Shown here in pieces: positions 23,601 to 34,161 of a DNA stretch of 64,000 nucleotides. Source of the DNA: Phytopythium helicoides (lineage: Eukaryota > Oomycota > Peronosporomycetes > Pythiales > Pythiaceae); contig JANFNE010000022.1 of NCBI GenBank assembly GCA_024867545.1, positions 310,001 to 374,000 of the forward strand. The letters are read 5' to 3'. The first letter of the stretch is position 1, and each line of letters starts with the position of its first letter. The notes under the pieces are model-generated. The model ran no database searches, was not told the origin of the DNA, and saw nothing but the letters and a program-made list of their open reading frames with translations. Made by a program: the position numbers and the translations under genes.

Positions 23601-24692
23601 CTTGGCCAGAAGCTCGTCGTACGAACGGCTGAAGTTCTCTGATACCTTGCGCAGAACGTCGAGCAGCAGGTGTGAGTTGTGACCGCCAAACTTACCCGGC
23701 AGGGGATCGAACTTGGTCAACGTTGAGCGGTTCACGTAGAAGCCATTGACACTCGCTGTCACATGCAGCAAGGTACCATCCTGGGTCGTGATCTCGAGGT
23801 ACACCAGATCTCCGGCGAGTTTGCGCGGTCCCGGGGGAGGGTTGTATCCCGAGAACACAATACTCTTCAGGCAAGACGGCAGCTTGGCGTCCTGCGGCTC
23901 CTGCTCCTGTTTGCTGGACTGCTCAACCGCAGCGGTCTTGCCCTTGTTCTTATCCTTGCCCTTCTTGCCGCCCTTGGGCGTCTTTTGCGCGGGCTGCGAC
24001 TCGGGCTCAGCTGTCGAGTTCTCCCCCACCGTAGCAGGGAACGCATAAAACTCGCCCAGCTCGGGCTTGACCGGGACCTCGATCCCCTCGAGCTTCTGGT
24101 GGATCTCGCGCAGCCGCTTGAGCTGCTTATCCGAGATCTCCTGCAGCTTCTTCTCGTCCACGGGCTCATCGGCAGCAGGCTCCTTGCTCTCGGTCTCCTT
24201 GTCGTCCTCCTTCTCCGGCTGTTGCTCCGGCTCTGCCGTCTGGGGGATTGGCGGGTTGCCCAGCACGTCACGGAAGCGGCGCACGTGGGCGCGCACCTTG
24301 CGGGCGTCGTACTTCTCCAGCACCATACGGAGCGTGGCGCCATCGACCACGGCCTCGTACTCGCTGAGCTCGACAAAGTCGTTGAGCGGGGTCCTGTTTC
24401 GGCGGTGCGGGTCAGTCCAAAAGCTCTGTGAGCTCGTCAGCTGCAGCCAGGCGGGCCGTACCAGGTCTTTCCATCCGCGTTGAGCGCCTCGAGGTGGTAG
24501 CACGTGTAGCACGCGAGCGCAGGGTACTCGGCGACCAGCTGGCGCAGCGAGAGCACCGTGTCGCCAGCGCTAACGTGCTCCAAGCGCACAGGGCTCGCTC
24601 TTGGCGGCGGCCGGCGGCTCGATCACGAGCGAGAAGCCCGCGTCCTCGACGAGCTCCGGCTGCGCCTGCGTCTCGGCCTCGCTGCTGCCCAT
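20697..24692 (-). CDS. CLU: CLU, clustered-mitochondria protein (one frame lesion)
   Basis: Exon 1 (24462-24692) and exon 2 (20697-24393) encode about 1,308 residues. The N-terminal ubiquitin-like part (GDTVLSLRQLVAEYP), the central CLU domain, an acidic/Lys-rich region and C-terminal TPR-like helices (HDTAFAHANLALF, REALQYEKKVYSLL) match the CLU/TIF31 family, with the usual Lys-rich end. CLU proteins are cytosolic RNA-binding factors needed for mitochondrial distribution and for translation of nuclear-encoded mitochondrial mRNAs. One extra base near 24590 breaks exon 1 between KSEP and VRLEHV; removing it makes the total exactly divisible by three. Because 3.7 kb downstream is intact, a sequencing error is the simpler explanation. 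Confidence 0.88.
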
Positions 24693-25093
24693 GGCCGCTG
24701 GGGGATCCTCGGTCGCTCTTGCTGGCGGCGCGGCACGTTGGCGAATGGATGTCACCAGAGCCGTCACCACAGCTTTCCTCAACGTCATCGGATAGCGGAC
24801 CAGCACGAATACACATGTAATACTAACATGGTCAAACATGCTTGAAATTACTGTATAATAATAAGTGTATTTAGTGCTGGTCGCATAGCAAAACCTTTTG
24901 CGCATCAAAGTTGATGGGTAAGATCGATGTATGCAATAATGGAGGTTTTGGACCGGATCCGGTGTTGACTGTATCGCATCTTAGAGGCCACACCTCATCC
25001 AGTCATACATGTCCACTCAAACCTCATTCAGATCATACATGTTTTCCTCCCCCTAACGATCTTCAAGCCGCCACTCGCGGATTCCCCTGGCGG
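24693..25093. other. Divergent intergenic region CLU / HINT
   Basis: This AT-richer 400 bp separates two divergent genes and should hold both promoters. It contains a short imperfect direct repeat (ACCTCATCCAGTCATACATG near 24991 and ACCTCATTCAGATCATACATG near 25021). No gene is supported. Confidence 0.5.
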
Positions 25094-25588
25094 ATGCTGC
25101 TGGCGCGCGCGCGCTCGCTGCTGCTGCCCTCGCGCCCGCTGCGCCCGACGCCCCAGCGCCTCCCGACCGCGCGACGCATGAGCTCCGACGAGCGCGCGCA
25201 GGCGGACGCGGCGGCGGCTGCGGGCGCCGCGGCAGCCGGCGGAGAGACCATCTTCGACAAGATTATCCGCAAGGAGATCCCGGCGCGCATCGCCTTCGAG
25301 GACGACAAGTGCCTCGCCTTCCACGACGTGAACCCGCAGGCGCCAGTGCACATCCTCATCATACCCAAGCAGCGCGACGGACTCACGCAGCTGGCGCGCG
25401 CTGAGCAGCGCCACACCGACATCCTCGGCCACCTGCTGTACACGGCCAAGGTCGTCGCCAAGCAGGAGGGCCTCGCAGACGACGGCTTCCGCATCGTCAT
25501 CAACGACGGCAAGGATGGATGCCAGTCCGTCTTCCACCTGCACCTGCACCTGCTGGGAGGCCGCCGCCTCGGCTGGCCGCCTGGTTAA
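25094..25588 (+). CDS. HINT-type HIT-family hydrolase, probably mitochondrial
   Basis: The frame from the ATG at 25094 gives 164 residues. The HIT-family core is present: IFDKIIRKEIPA, AFHDVNPQAPVHILIIPK, GFRIVINDGKDGCQSV, the active-site histidine triad FHLHLHLLGG and the terminal WPPG. HINT proteins hydrolyse nucleoside phosphoramidates such as AMP-lysine. The first 28 residues are rich in Arg, Leu and Ser with no acids, fitting a mitochondrial presequence; a second ATG at 25178 (MSSDER) could make a cytosolic form. Intronless. Confidence 0.9.
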   Translation: MLLARARSLLLPSRPLRPTPQRLPTARRMSSDERAQADAAAAAGAAAAGGETIFDKIIRKEIPARIAFEDDKCLAFHDVNPQAPVHILIIPKQRDGLTQLARAEQRHTDILGHLLYTAKVVAKQEGLADDGFRIVINDGKDGCQSVFHLHLHLLGGRRLGWPPG

Positions 25589-25708
25589 GCGGCGACCCAT
25601 GTTCAGGCGGCGCTGTCGAATCCAAGAACACCGCCAGCCTTTGTTGGAGTCGTCAAACGAACAGTTCTAATTGTGAATGAGGAGCATGCCCTTACTCTAC
25701 GATGACAT

Positions 25709-26516
25709 CTACGCCTCTCCGTTGATCTCCTTGTGGAACTGCGCCAGGAACGTCTCCATGAACGCGTGGCGCTCCTCGGCCAGCCGCCGACCGGCGTCGG
25801 TCTTCATCATGCCGCGCAGCTTGAGCAGCTTCTCGTAAAAGTGGTTGATGGTCGGCGCGTCGCGGCCCTTGGCCATGTACTGCTCCTTGGTCAGCTCTTC
25901 CGTCGGCGGAATCTCGGGGTCGTACAGCGCGCGCTTCTTGTAGCCGCCAAAGGTGAAGCAGCGCGCGATGCCGATGGCTCCGATCGCGTCCTGCCCATTT
26001 GCCACCCACTTATCAGTAACCAAGCACATGCAGACGTGAAGGCAAACACGACTCGCACCAAGCGATCGGCGTCCTGGACACAGCCGAACTCGACCGAGAC
26101 CTCGCGCGGGCGGTCGCCCGAGAGTTCCTCCTTGAAGCCCATGCTGTCGATGATGTCCATCACGCGGCGGATCTTGTCGGCCTCGACCTTCTCGGCCTCG
26201 AGGAACGCCAGCGCGCGCTTGGTCGGCGCCGCCGCGTCCTCGCCTGGTACTTCCAGTCGTCGATGTCGTGCAGCAGCGCGGCCAGCTCCACGACCTCTAG
26301 CCCGTCCTCAGGCACCTTCTGCGGGGCTCCACGCTGTCAAATCGCCGCCTCAACAGCTCGCCCAGCTCGCCAGCTCACCTCCTCGGCCGCCAGGCGGCGC
26401 GCCACCGTCCAGACGCGCTCGATGTGCCGCCAGTCGTGCGACGCGTCATTCCCGGCCAGCGCGCGCTCCACGAACGCGGCGGTGCGCGCCACGAGCGACT
26501 TGGAAGCGATGGACAT
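25709..26516 (-). CDS. HD-domain phosphohydrolase-like protein (one frame lesion)
   Basis: Exons 26379-26516, 26059-26318 and 25709-25990 encode about 226 residues. The metal-binding pattern of HD proteins is visible: HDWRHIERV, then LLHDIDDW (the HD pair), and a distal Asp in QDADRLDAIG. The rest (ARCFTFGG, MAKGRDAPTINHFYEKLLKL) resembles the widespread YedJ-like HD hydrolases of unknown substrate. A base is missing near 26244, between DDWKY and GEDAAAP; adding one makes the coding length divisible by three. The C-terminus is intact. Confidence 0.75.
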
Positions 26517-27067
26517 GGCGCAGGGCTGGCAATTGACGAGTGGCAAGTCGCGAGCGCGGCGGACGTCCGGGCGGCTGCTGTATGGCTACCAGATGGGCGA
26601 GGCAACTGGCTGCCGGCACTTCGTCCTCGGCCATTTTGCGCGCCAAGAGGCGCATGTGGCGGATGTCTTGGCGGCAACGGCTTGTGATCGACTTGAAGCT
26701 TCCCTTTTTGATCGACTGGAGCAGACTGCGACCCGTTTTGGACAGGACAGCGGCCGCTTCAACGTGCCTGAGATTGGATTTTGGACAGAAAAACAAAGAT
26801 GTGATTTGATTGCCAAACCAACGGCGATGACGCCCACTCCAACAATCCACGATAACCCTCTCCTCGCTGGGTGGTGATCTATAGTAACACCATGATTGCG
26901 GCAAGTGGCATCGCAGGACGCGTTGTGGGTCCCTATGCCGGTGGAATTTACTGCGCTGTGCGGGAAAGGAGTTGACACCGTGCATGCGACCAACAGGGTG
27001 CCACCGATCGCTCCGCACATCACAATCCACCAGGTTGTGGGCAAATTAGAACCGAGCTGCGTTGGCG
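26517..27067. other. Divergent intergenic region between HD gene and HECT gene A
   Basis: A minus-strand frame here includes two hydrophobic stretches (MCGAIGGTLLVACTV near 27021 and GLSWIVGVGVIAVGLAIKS near 26850-26795) and, in another frame, a coding-like basic helix (LLQSIKKGSFKSITSRCRQ near 26720-26660). They could be exons of a small membrane protein, but I could not find a convincing start and splice set. Otherwise this stretch should hold two promoters. Confidence 0.3.
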
Positions 27068-29188
27068 ATGCCCGAGCTCTTCTATGCGGCGCTGCCTTTT
27101 TTGGGCTTCCTCGGTCTCGGTTTCGTGATCTGTATTTCTCTCTCCTGCAATCGCGTTTCGCTCCTACGGACGCTGCCCCGCGCGCCGGGGCTGCGCTTAC
27201 CATTGCTTGAGTAGGTGCTTCGCTTGCACTCAGGACTATTGAGGTGCTAACTGGAGTTCCCTCTTCGTCTTTGCAGCATGTCAGGCCATAGACTCGATGC
27301 AGCCCTCAGGTGCGTGCTCTCATGTGTCAACGTGTGGAGGCGTCTAGCTGACTCTTTCTTTAGGACTGTTGACGAAGGCTTCAATCGCTGCCAGACTTGC
27401 CAATTCGAGAATTTCAAAAGAGTAGAGTTTTGCTGTCTGTGCGGCAGCAAGGTCCCTGGGTGGCGCGATCCAGAACCTCCGAGAGACGGAACGGAGCAGA
27501 CTAACCTTAGTCACAATGCTGGTGACGGCTACGCTTCTCGTCGACGCCAGCGAGCCCTCAAGCGTAAAGAGTGGACGCGTATCCTTGACGCTGACAACCA
27601 ACCGCGCTGGCGTCGGAACTCATGCAACAAGAGCGTTGATTCAAACTTTCCTGGGTTTATTGCAACTTTCCAAGCCAACAATGCAATGCTGTCCCCAACG
27701 AACACAGGCGTTATAGATGTTGTCATCAATACCGAGACTAATGACAAGAGAGAAGCTCCTGACAACTATGATATTGACAGCAATTTCAACCCCTCCAACA
27801 ACGGCAGCAACGACGTCGACAACAATCAGGATGATCGTAGTACTCGCAACCCGCTACCAACGGTTGAGGAATTGGCCGAAGAGAAGCAGCAACTCTTGGA
27901 CAAAACGAGTGGCGCCAGTATCCACTTTATTGATCCAGAATACGCCAACTCGTGCCAAAGCACTGTTTCTGAAGCTGGATCGCAACTGACAGACATAGCT
28001 CATATCAAAGACGTACTCCGTTTGGCTGAGGAGAACTTTCCAGCCAAGTATGCACACTTCGTTGCCGTGTCTTCTTCGCTTATCGCGCCATCCTCTAAAC
28101 AGTTCATTCGTCTCAACATCGATCGAAGCCTCATTCTCAGCGGTTCGCTTAATGCCATCGCTGTCGTCCCAGTTAGCAAGGTTCGATCTGTGCTCCGCAT
28201 CAACTTCTTGGATGAACATGGCGTGGACGCCGGAGGGTTGCATCGCGAGTGGTTCATCATGCTCACTGAGATGTTGGCTGACCCCGCTCGTGGACTCTTT
28301 GTATGTATCGACAAGACCGAGCAAACGTTCCACCTGAACCCAAACTCGCAGCGAGATGTTGGAGACAAACACCTGCTGTACTATTACGCCATCGGCCGCA
28401 TCATTGGTCGCGCGCTGCTAGAAGGGTCCGTGATGGCACTTCATTTGTCTCCGCCACTGCTCAAGCTCATGCTTGGACTGCCACTTTCGTTCGCCGACAT
28501 GGAAGACTTTGACCCAGAGATGTACCGCAGCATGCAATGGTTACTCGACAATGAAGACGTCGATGAGCTCGGCTTGGACTTTACGGTCACATTGGAGGAC
28601 GGAAACGAGCGAAAAGTGGTTGAGCTGTTGCCGAACGGCAGCTCAGTGGCTGTGACGGACGTCAACAAGCAGCAGTTTGTCGAGCTCAAGTGGAAATACC
28701 TGATCGTTGGTCGCGTGACAAGCCAGCTACAAGCGCTGTTGAAGGGTTTCTATGAGGTGGTTCCGCCAGAACTCATCCTGTTGCTGGACGCGAGCGAGCT
28801 CGACTTTCTGCTTTGCGGGTCCGACGATATTGATGTTGATGACTGGGAGAAGCACACCAATCACTCCGAAGAGCTACACAATCACTGGGCTCGCGTTTGG
28901 TTCTGGGAACTCGTTCGTGAAATGCCGAACGAGTACCGGCGACGACTGCTGCTGTTTGCAACGGGATCGTCGCGAGTGCCACTGGCAGGATTCAGTGCAC
29001 TTACGAGCTATGACGGGAAACTGTGTCCGTTTACGTTGAAGGCTGTTCCTCTTGTTGGGGATGGTTTCATCCACAGCCACGCTTGCTTCAACCGCCTCGA
29101 CCTACCGCTGCACGTTCAGCGTGGAGCGCTCCGCAGCGTGTTATATGCTGTACTTGATACGGAGTTGTATGGATTCACAACAAACTAG
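27068..29188 (+). CDS. HECT gene A: membrane-anchored RanBP2-zinc-finger HECT E3 ubiquitin ligase
   Basis: Exons 27068-27210 (143 nt), 27277-27309 and 27364-29188 give 666 residues. Exon 1 encodes a short N-terminus with one membrane span (about residues 5-25). Exon 3 opens with a RanBP2-type zinc finger, C-x2-C-x3-N-x6-C-x2-C (CQTCQFENFKRVEFCCLC), then KRKEWTRILD, a variable linker, and a HECT domain: the N-lobe has FLDEHGVDAGGLHREWF and the C-lobe SHACFNRLDLP, with the thioester cysteine at residue 633. HECT ligases accept ubiquitin from E2 on this Cys and pass it to substrate; the span would place the reaction at a membrane. The HECT core is nearly identical to gene D. Convergent with gene B, 70 bp apart. 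Confidence 0.88.
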
Positions 29189-29258
29189 ATGTATTCGGTT
29201 CATGTGCCTCGATGTGATCGGCTCAATGATTCTCTCGATAAATAGCAAAACCTTTTTG

Positions 29259-31481
29259 TTACGCAGTGGTAAAACCCGTGAGATCAGTCTCAAGAGTTGC
29301 GTAGAGAATCCGCTTGAGCTCCTTCTTGGATCTGTACATCGGCAGGTCGAGGCGATTGAAGCACGCGTGGCTCGATATGTACTGCGTCACTGTGTACGGT
29401 ACACCGCGCAGATTGAATGGGCATAGGCGGCCATCGTAACTTGTAAGTCCGCGGAAGCCTGATAGCGGCACGGAGGAAGATCCAGTGGCGAATAACAGTA
29501 GCCGACGTCGGTATTCGTTCGGCATATCGGCGACGACTTCCCAGAACCAGCGAAGCACGCTCATGTTGCTCAAGTTGGCGGAATGGGTCGAGTTCTCGCG
29601 CCAATCTTCAACATCGATCTCTTGTGTGCCACAAAGCACATAGTCGAACTCTTCTGGGTCGAAAAAAGTCATCACGTGTGGAGGAACAACCTCGTAGACC
29701 CCACGCAAAAATGCATGGAGCTGATCACCGACGCTTTCGAAGAGCGTATACTTGAACCAGCGATCAGCATAGAGTTGCTTGTTGGCGTCAGTCACATCCA
29801 TGTTCCTTCCATTGGGAACCAATTCCACCACGCGAACGCTTCCGTCCACAATTTGGCTACCTAGACCAGCCGAGCTGTCGCGCGAGTCCAAGCTGTTACG
29901 ATCTTCCAAGGTGCCCGTCGAGTTGTTGTGCTCTCGACGCTCAGTGACTGTAAAGTCCAGACCAAGCGAGTCGGCACCATCGTGCGTGAGCATCCACACC
30001 AAGTTCTTGTACGTCTCGGGGTCGTAATACTCAATGTCAGTGAAAGTGATTGGGATACCAAGTATCAGTTTTAGAAGCGGCCGAGCGAAATGGAAGCCCC
30101 AAATTCCGCCTTCAAGAAGAGCTCGCCCAACCAGTCGGCCGGTTGCGTAGTAGTACATCAAGTGGTCCTCTCCCACTTCCTCGCGTGACCTCGGATTCAA
30201 GTAGTAGGAACGCTCACCACGGTTAGAACAGCGGAAGAGGCCCAGCGCCGGGTTGACTAGCATCTCGTTCAAAAGCATGAACCACTCGCGATGAACGCCG
30301 CCAGCGTCGACGCCGCTCTCATCCAAAAAGTTGATCCGCATGAACGACCGGATATTCTTCTCACGAATGCACACGAGGTGGTCGATTGACTCTTCCAACA
30401 TGTATTCGCGGTGCACCGAGAGCTTCAAGAACTCGACCTCTGCTGGGACGATCATCGACGCCGTTGTCACAACAAACTGTGCGTATTTCGAGGGAAAATC
30501 AGTCGATGCGAAGTCGACTGCCTCTTTCTTTTGCTCAATTGAAGCCCCACCCAGCGCTTGCTTCCCAGTGGGGAACCGTGTTGGGTCTGCGGCAGACGCC
30601 TCCACCAGCTGCAGCTTGAATTTACCATTTTTAATGGTACCTGGGAGATTGTTATCGCCAGGGGATGGGTTTTCCTTGTTGTTTACAGGAGAATCGCTGT
30701 CTGGTAGAGGGCTTTTTTGTTCATTTGTATGCTCTGGCTCCGCTTCAGTCGGCGCATCTGCCGAGAGCTCTTCGAACACAACAACATACCCCGGTTGTTG
30801 TTCAATGACGGCAGGAGTGGTGGCGTCTCCTCCCTTCCGGTACCAGAACAAGTTTCCTTCCACGTCCAGCTTGCGCGACCATTCCTTGCGCTTCCTGCTC
30901 GGGTTGTCGACAGCAACACGTTAGTACGCTTTCATTTCGCCCTACGCGGGAAGCACACAAAGGCGCACCTCGCACGCAGTTGCTGCTGCGTCATGGTCGC
31001 GGTGGACTTGCGCGGCGTAAACTCGGCCTCGTCCGTCGTGTCGGTCCCATCGTCGGCCCCAGGCGCCACGAGCTTTTCGCCGCACAGCGTGCAGTAGGCG
31101 AAGCGCTTGAAGTTCTCAAACTCGCAGCAGCTGCAGACGATAAAGCCCGCCTCGGCCTCTCTGCAGGTGATCGCCAGCTCCCGATTATCAGTCTACGAAT
31201 CGTCCCGCAAGCTCGGCGCTCGGCCCACACGCACCTGGTGACCGCGTCGATGCGGTGGTCCACCGACTCGCCCCTGTGTCAGTCACATTACCAGTGAGCA
31301 GCGCCTCGGCGTTGGTAACGATGGGAAGAGCGACGTACGAGAGCAGCGGCGCGTGCAGGTCCTCGAGCAGGTGACGGCGGCTGCGGCAGCCGACGTACCA
31401 GCCCATGAAGAAGAGCAGGCACAGCAGCAGCATGCCCACGCCCTGGTAGAGCATCGACGCCTCCATCGAGCGGCCCGCCAT
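29259..31481 (-). CDS. HECT gene B: membrane-anchored RanBP2-zinc-finger HECT E3 ubiquitin ligase
   Basis: Exons 31339-31481 (143 nt), 31235-31273, 30969-31160 and 29259-30894 give 669 residues. Exon 1 encodes a hydrophobic span (GVGMLLLCLLFFMGWYVG) followed by Arg-rich sequence and HAPLLS. Exon 3 carries the zinc finger CSCCEFENFKRFAYCTLC. The last exon has KRKEWSRKLD, a WW-like GNLFWYRK, and the HECT domain with LDESGVDAGGVHREWF and catalytic Cys636 in SHACFNRLDLP. The intron at 30895-30968 holds a TACTAAC branch site. Same exon architecture as genes A, C and D. Confidence 0.88.
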
Positions 31482-31592
31482 GGCGCCGGCGGCGGTCGGG
31501 AAATGGCGATTGCGGCCGGCCCGCCCCCAGCCGCGTCCACTTGCGCTCAGTATGGCACCCGCGAGAAAGGCCAATGCTTACGCATCGCTCGC

Positions 31593-31710
31593 GTAGAGGG
31601 AGATATCGCGGTGGTTCATCCCTCTACAAGGACGAATGTCGCACACTTGTTATCGCGCTTTTGAGCGCTAAGTACATGCAGCCTATGGGTGCGTGCAACT
31701 GCTCACGCAC
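31593..31710 (-). ncRNA. Candidate structured 3' RNA (guide-RNA region) of the Fanzor gene
   Basis: Immediately 3' of the Fanzor stop codon, in its transcription direction, three perfect stems follow one another: 31704-31710 with 31689-31695 (7 bp, CACGCAC/GTGCGTG), 31664-31668 with 31655-31659 (5 bp), and 31619-31627 with 31593-31601 (9 bp, 17-nt loop). TnpB and Fanzor nucleases use a guide RNA that overlaps or follows the 3' end of their gene. The stems are seen directly; the guide-RNA role is inference. Confidence 0.3.
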
Positions 31711-31725
31711 GGTGTTTCCTATCAA

Positions 31726-33798
31726 CTACGGCGTCCGCGCCCGGCAAAAAGCCCGCGGTCGCTCAGCTCCAGCGAACTTGGCCGAAAGGAGATGCAGGAT
31801 ATTTCGCGAGGCATTGACGTCGCGGGCCCAGAGTGTCGAGTTGCAATAGCTGGTTTCACAGCGCAACACGTTTCTGGTCGTCGCCATAATTTGGGAACCG
31901 GAGTGGATAGGAAGGAGCGCGTTCTTCAGCGGACAATGGCATTCGGAGCACAGCTTGCTAGAACGGAACTCGTCCACAGGGACAACAGTCGCTCGGCGCT
32001 TGAGCGCTTGACGGAAACCCTTGACCGGCACAGAAGGGTGGCCGTGTATGTAGTCTTGGCGACTCCAATCGCCATACCCCACCAACACGCGAGGACTCGG
32101 ATCCGGCACAACTCGCCTCGCCAATTCATCGAGAGCTCTCATCTTCATTCGGCGACAGAAGAACCGCCACTTGCGGAAGCCATGACTGGCACTGAACGCA
32201 ATGAGGAAGTGGACATCCCTCCAGTAGACTGCGAGCCGGTCCAGGTAGGTGTCAAAGCTGGCCGTCTTGAAGCTCGGGATACGGATGAGTGCGTCGCTGT
32301 ACGCATGCTCTCGCTTCTTTAGGTTCTCGAACCAGTACGTCCGCTTGTTCATCCCTGCCATGTGCCGATACTCGGCAGTGCTGATCTTAACAACGTGCTC
32401 GCGAGGTGTGCCATCACCATCTCGGTAAGCGGTGCATAGGTTACGCTTGCCAGGATCGACACCAATCATCCTCGTTGGGTGGTAGTCGCTCGGAAGCGCC
32501 AGCCACTCCAGGTCCTGCTCTGTCTGTCGGTCGGACTTCTGCTTCTTCTTTCCTGCGCGCCTCTCCTTCATCTGCTGCTTCTTGACCACCTTGACCGTCG
32601 ACTCCCAGGCTGAAATCGGCCGGGACAGCAGCACAGAAGCACTATACCCGTTGGTTGTTATCTGGTTCGCGAACATACGACTGGCAAAGAAGACCTTGGT
32701 GCTCATATCCATGGCTTTGAACTCGCGACGAGAAACGCCAGAGTCGTGCACCCTGGTTTCGAACGGCTCCACAACAAAGGCACGACGAAACAAAACCTCT
32801 CTCTGCTGCATGAAACTCTTCTCATCGATAGAGCTGCCACTTGTACGGAGGGGTGCGCCAATGGGATTTCTGCCGGTGCCATTGAAAACCCTCGCGCATA
32901 CACCATAGAGTCCGCTGCCGTTAATCATCATGTGCAGCGGAACGTAGGAGCTAGAGCAGGGTAGCAACGTGAATCCCCGAATGCCTTTCTTCGTCGGGTC
33001 TTGAGTCTGCGACCCCTCCACGATCTGTTGGATCTCGTGAAGCTTCTGCACAAAGTGCTCCAGGTTGTGCTCAATGATCTCCTCATGTGGTGGCATCCCA
33101 AGCCAGTCGCGTAGTTCCATCTCGTCCTGCTGGAACGGACTGTTCTCTGCACGATAGCATGAGGCAACCAAGCGCTTAACGTCTGCATTCACGGCCCGCT
33201 TCACCGCTTGTTCTGCCGCCGTTTCTTCAGGAGTCAAGCGTCTGCCGACTGGCCTCGGAAAGGGCTCCGGAGTTCTTGCTTCGACCATCAGTCGAACAGC
33301 CACTGCCAGTCGCTTGCCGAAGTGGAGGACGACCTTGTTTTGTGCGTTCACCCGCATCTGTGCCGCCATCGAGTTGATCGCCCCTCCTTCGTACATGAGT
33401 CTCTCAGGTGCAACGTAGTTCGGTGTCGCCTCTCGGCGTGCACGGTAGATCAGGGCTGTTGCAAGCACTTCAAGCCTCCAACGACGATGATCTTCGCTCA
33501 GGCATCTCTGGGATGCGTCATGCATTCCCTCTGCTCGTGCTGCCTGACAACACCAAAGGAAGAAGGTCTAGTCCAGCTTCGGCAGCTCCAGGCGATCCCG
33601 GAAACAACGCTGGAGATGCAGGTTGGCAATATGCCAAGCCTCGCTCTGGATCTGCTTCAGCACGACACACGAGTGCTCGATCTCCGCGACAAGATCAGGA
33701 TGCGGGCACACCTGACCGAGCTTGCAGGTCACGGTCGAGTAAGTGTGGGTCTTGGCCCATTGCTTCTCCTCTTCCGTCCGCTTGCGCTTGCCGCTCAT
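31726..33798 (-). pseudogene. Fanzor (eukaryotic TnpB-type RNA-guided nuclease) with one in-frame stop
   Basis: One frame of 691 codons runs from the ATG at 33798 to 31726 with a single internal TAG at 33568-33570 (codon 77, in KLD-stop-TFF). The C-terminal part is a split RuvC nuclease of Fanzor/TnpB type: MIGVDPGKRN (Asp at codon 448), VGYGDWS, VDEFRSSKLC, a zinc finger beginning CSEC (first Cys at codon 617) and closing RCETSYC, then ARDVNASRNIL (Asp at codon 660). Fanzors are transposon-borne nucleases that cut DNA with a guide RNA. A codon one C-to-T change from TAG is CAG, so a recent nonsense mutation is likely; otherwise translation could start at a downstream ATG (33525), leaving 599 residues. 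No introns. It sits between HECT genes B and C, same strand. Confidence 0.88.
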
Positions 33799-34161
33799 GG
33801 CTGGCGGCTACCTTCCGCAGAGACTGCGGTATGGCGGCGCTGCTGAGGGATTTAGCGGCTCGCGTGAGGCTGGAAAGTGTTGGGGCAAACCACTAGGGCG
33901 TAGTATAGCGATCATGTAAGGCCGTTGAAGCGATGTGGTCGAAATGAGTGTCTCAAGTTGAAGCACGCTTTGTTTACCTACTGTAATGTGAAGCCTACTG
34001 TGCATGCTGCGCACACTTGAAGTTTGCGCGGTCAGCGGGCGACGTCACTGGACTGGATTTTGATCTGACGGACAACTTGAAGCGAGCCGCTCGCTTTGTA
34101 GGTACCAATGTAACCACGAGAGCAAGCGGTGTAGCCATTGCACTTTGCATGTATATTTCCA
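33799..34161. other. Upstream flank of the Fanzor gene
   Basis: Non-coding as far as I can see. It holds the hairpin at 33815-33829 and reaches the 3' end of HECT gene C. Presumed to contain the Fanzor promoter and one end of its element. Confidence 0.4.

Larger units (their letters stand above)
31593..33829 (-). mobile_element. Fanzor-bearing insertion (ends not defined)
   Basis: The minimum element spans the 3' hairpins (31593) to a 6-bp hairpin CCGCAG-AGA-CTGCGG (33815-33829) just upstream of the Fanzor ATG. I found no clear terminal inverted repeat or target-site duplication and no second transposase. The limits are therefore only what the visible structure covers; true ends probably lie within 31482-31592 and 33830-34161. 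Confidence 0.45.

Noticed and set aside
33568..33570. An intron removing the Fanzor TAG
   Set aside because: The best candidate (GTTGTTTCC...GTCAG, 65 nt) would break the frame that is otherwise continuous on both sides.
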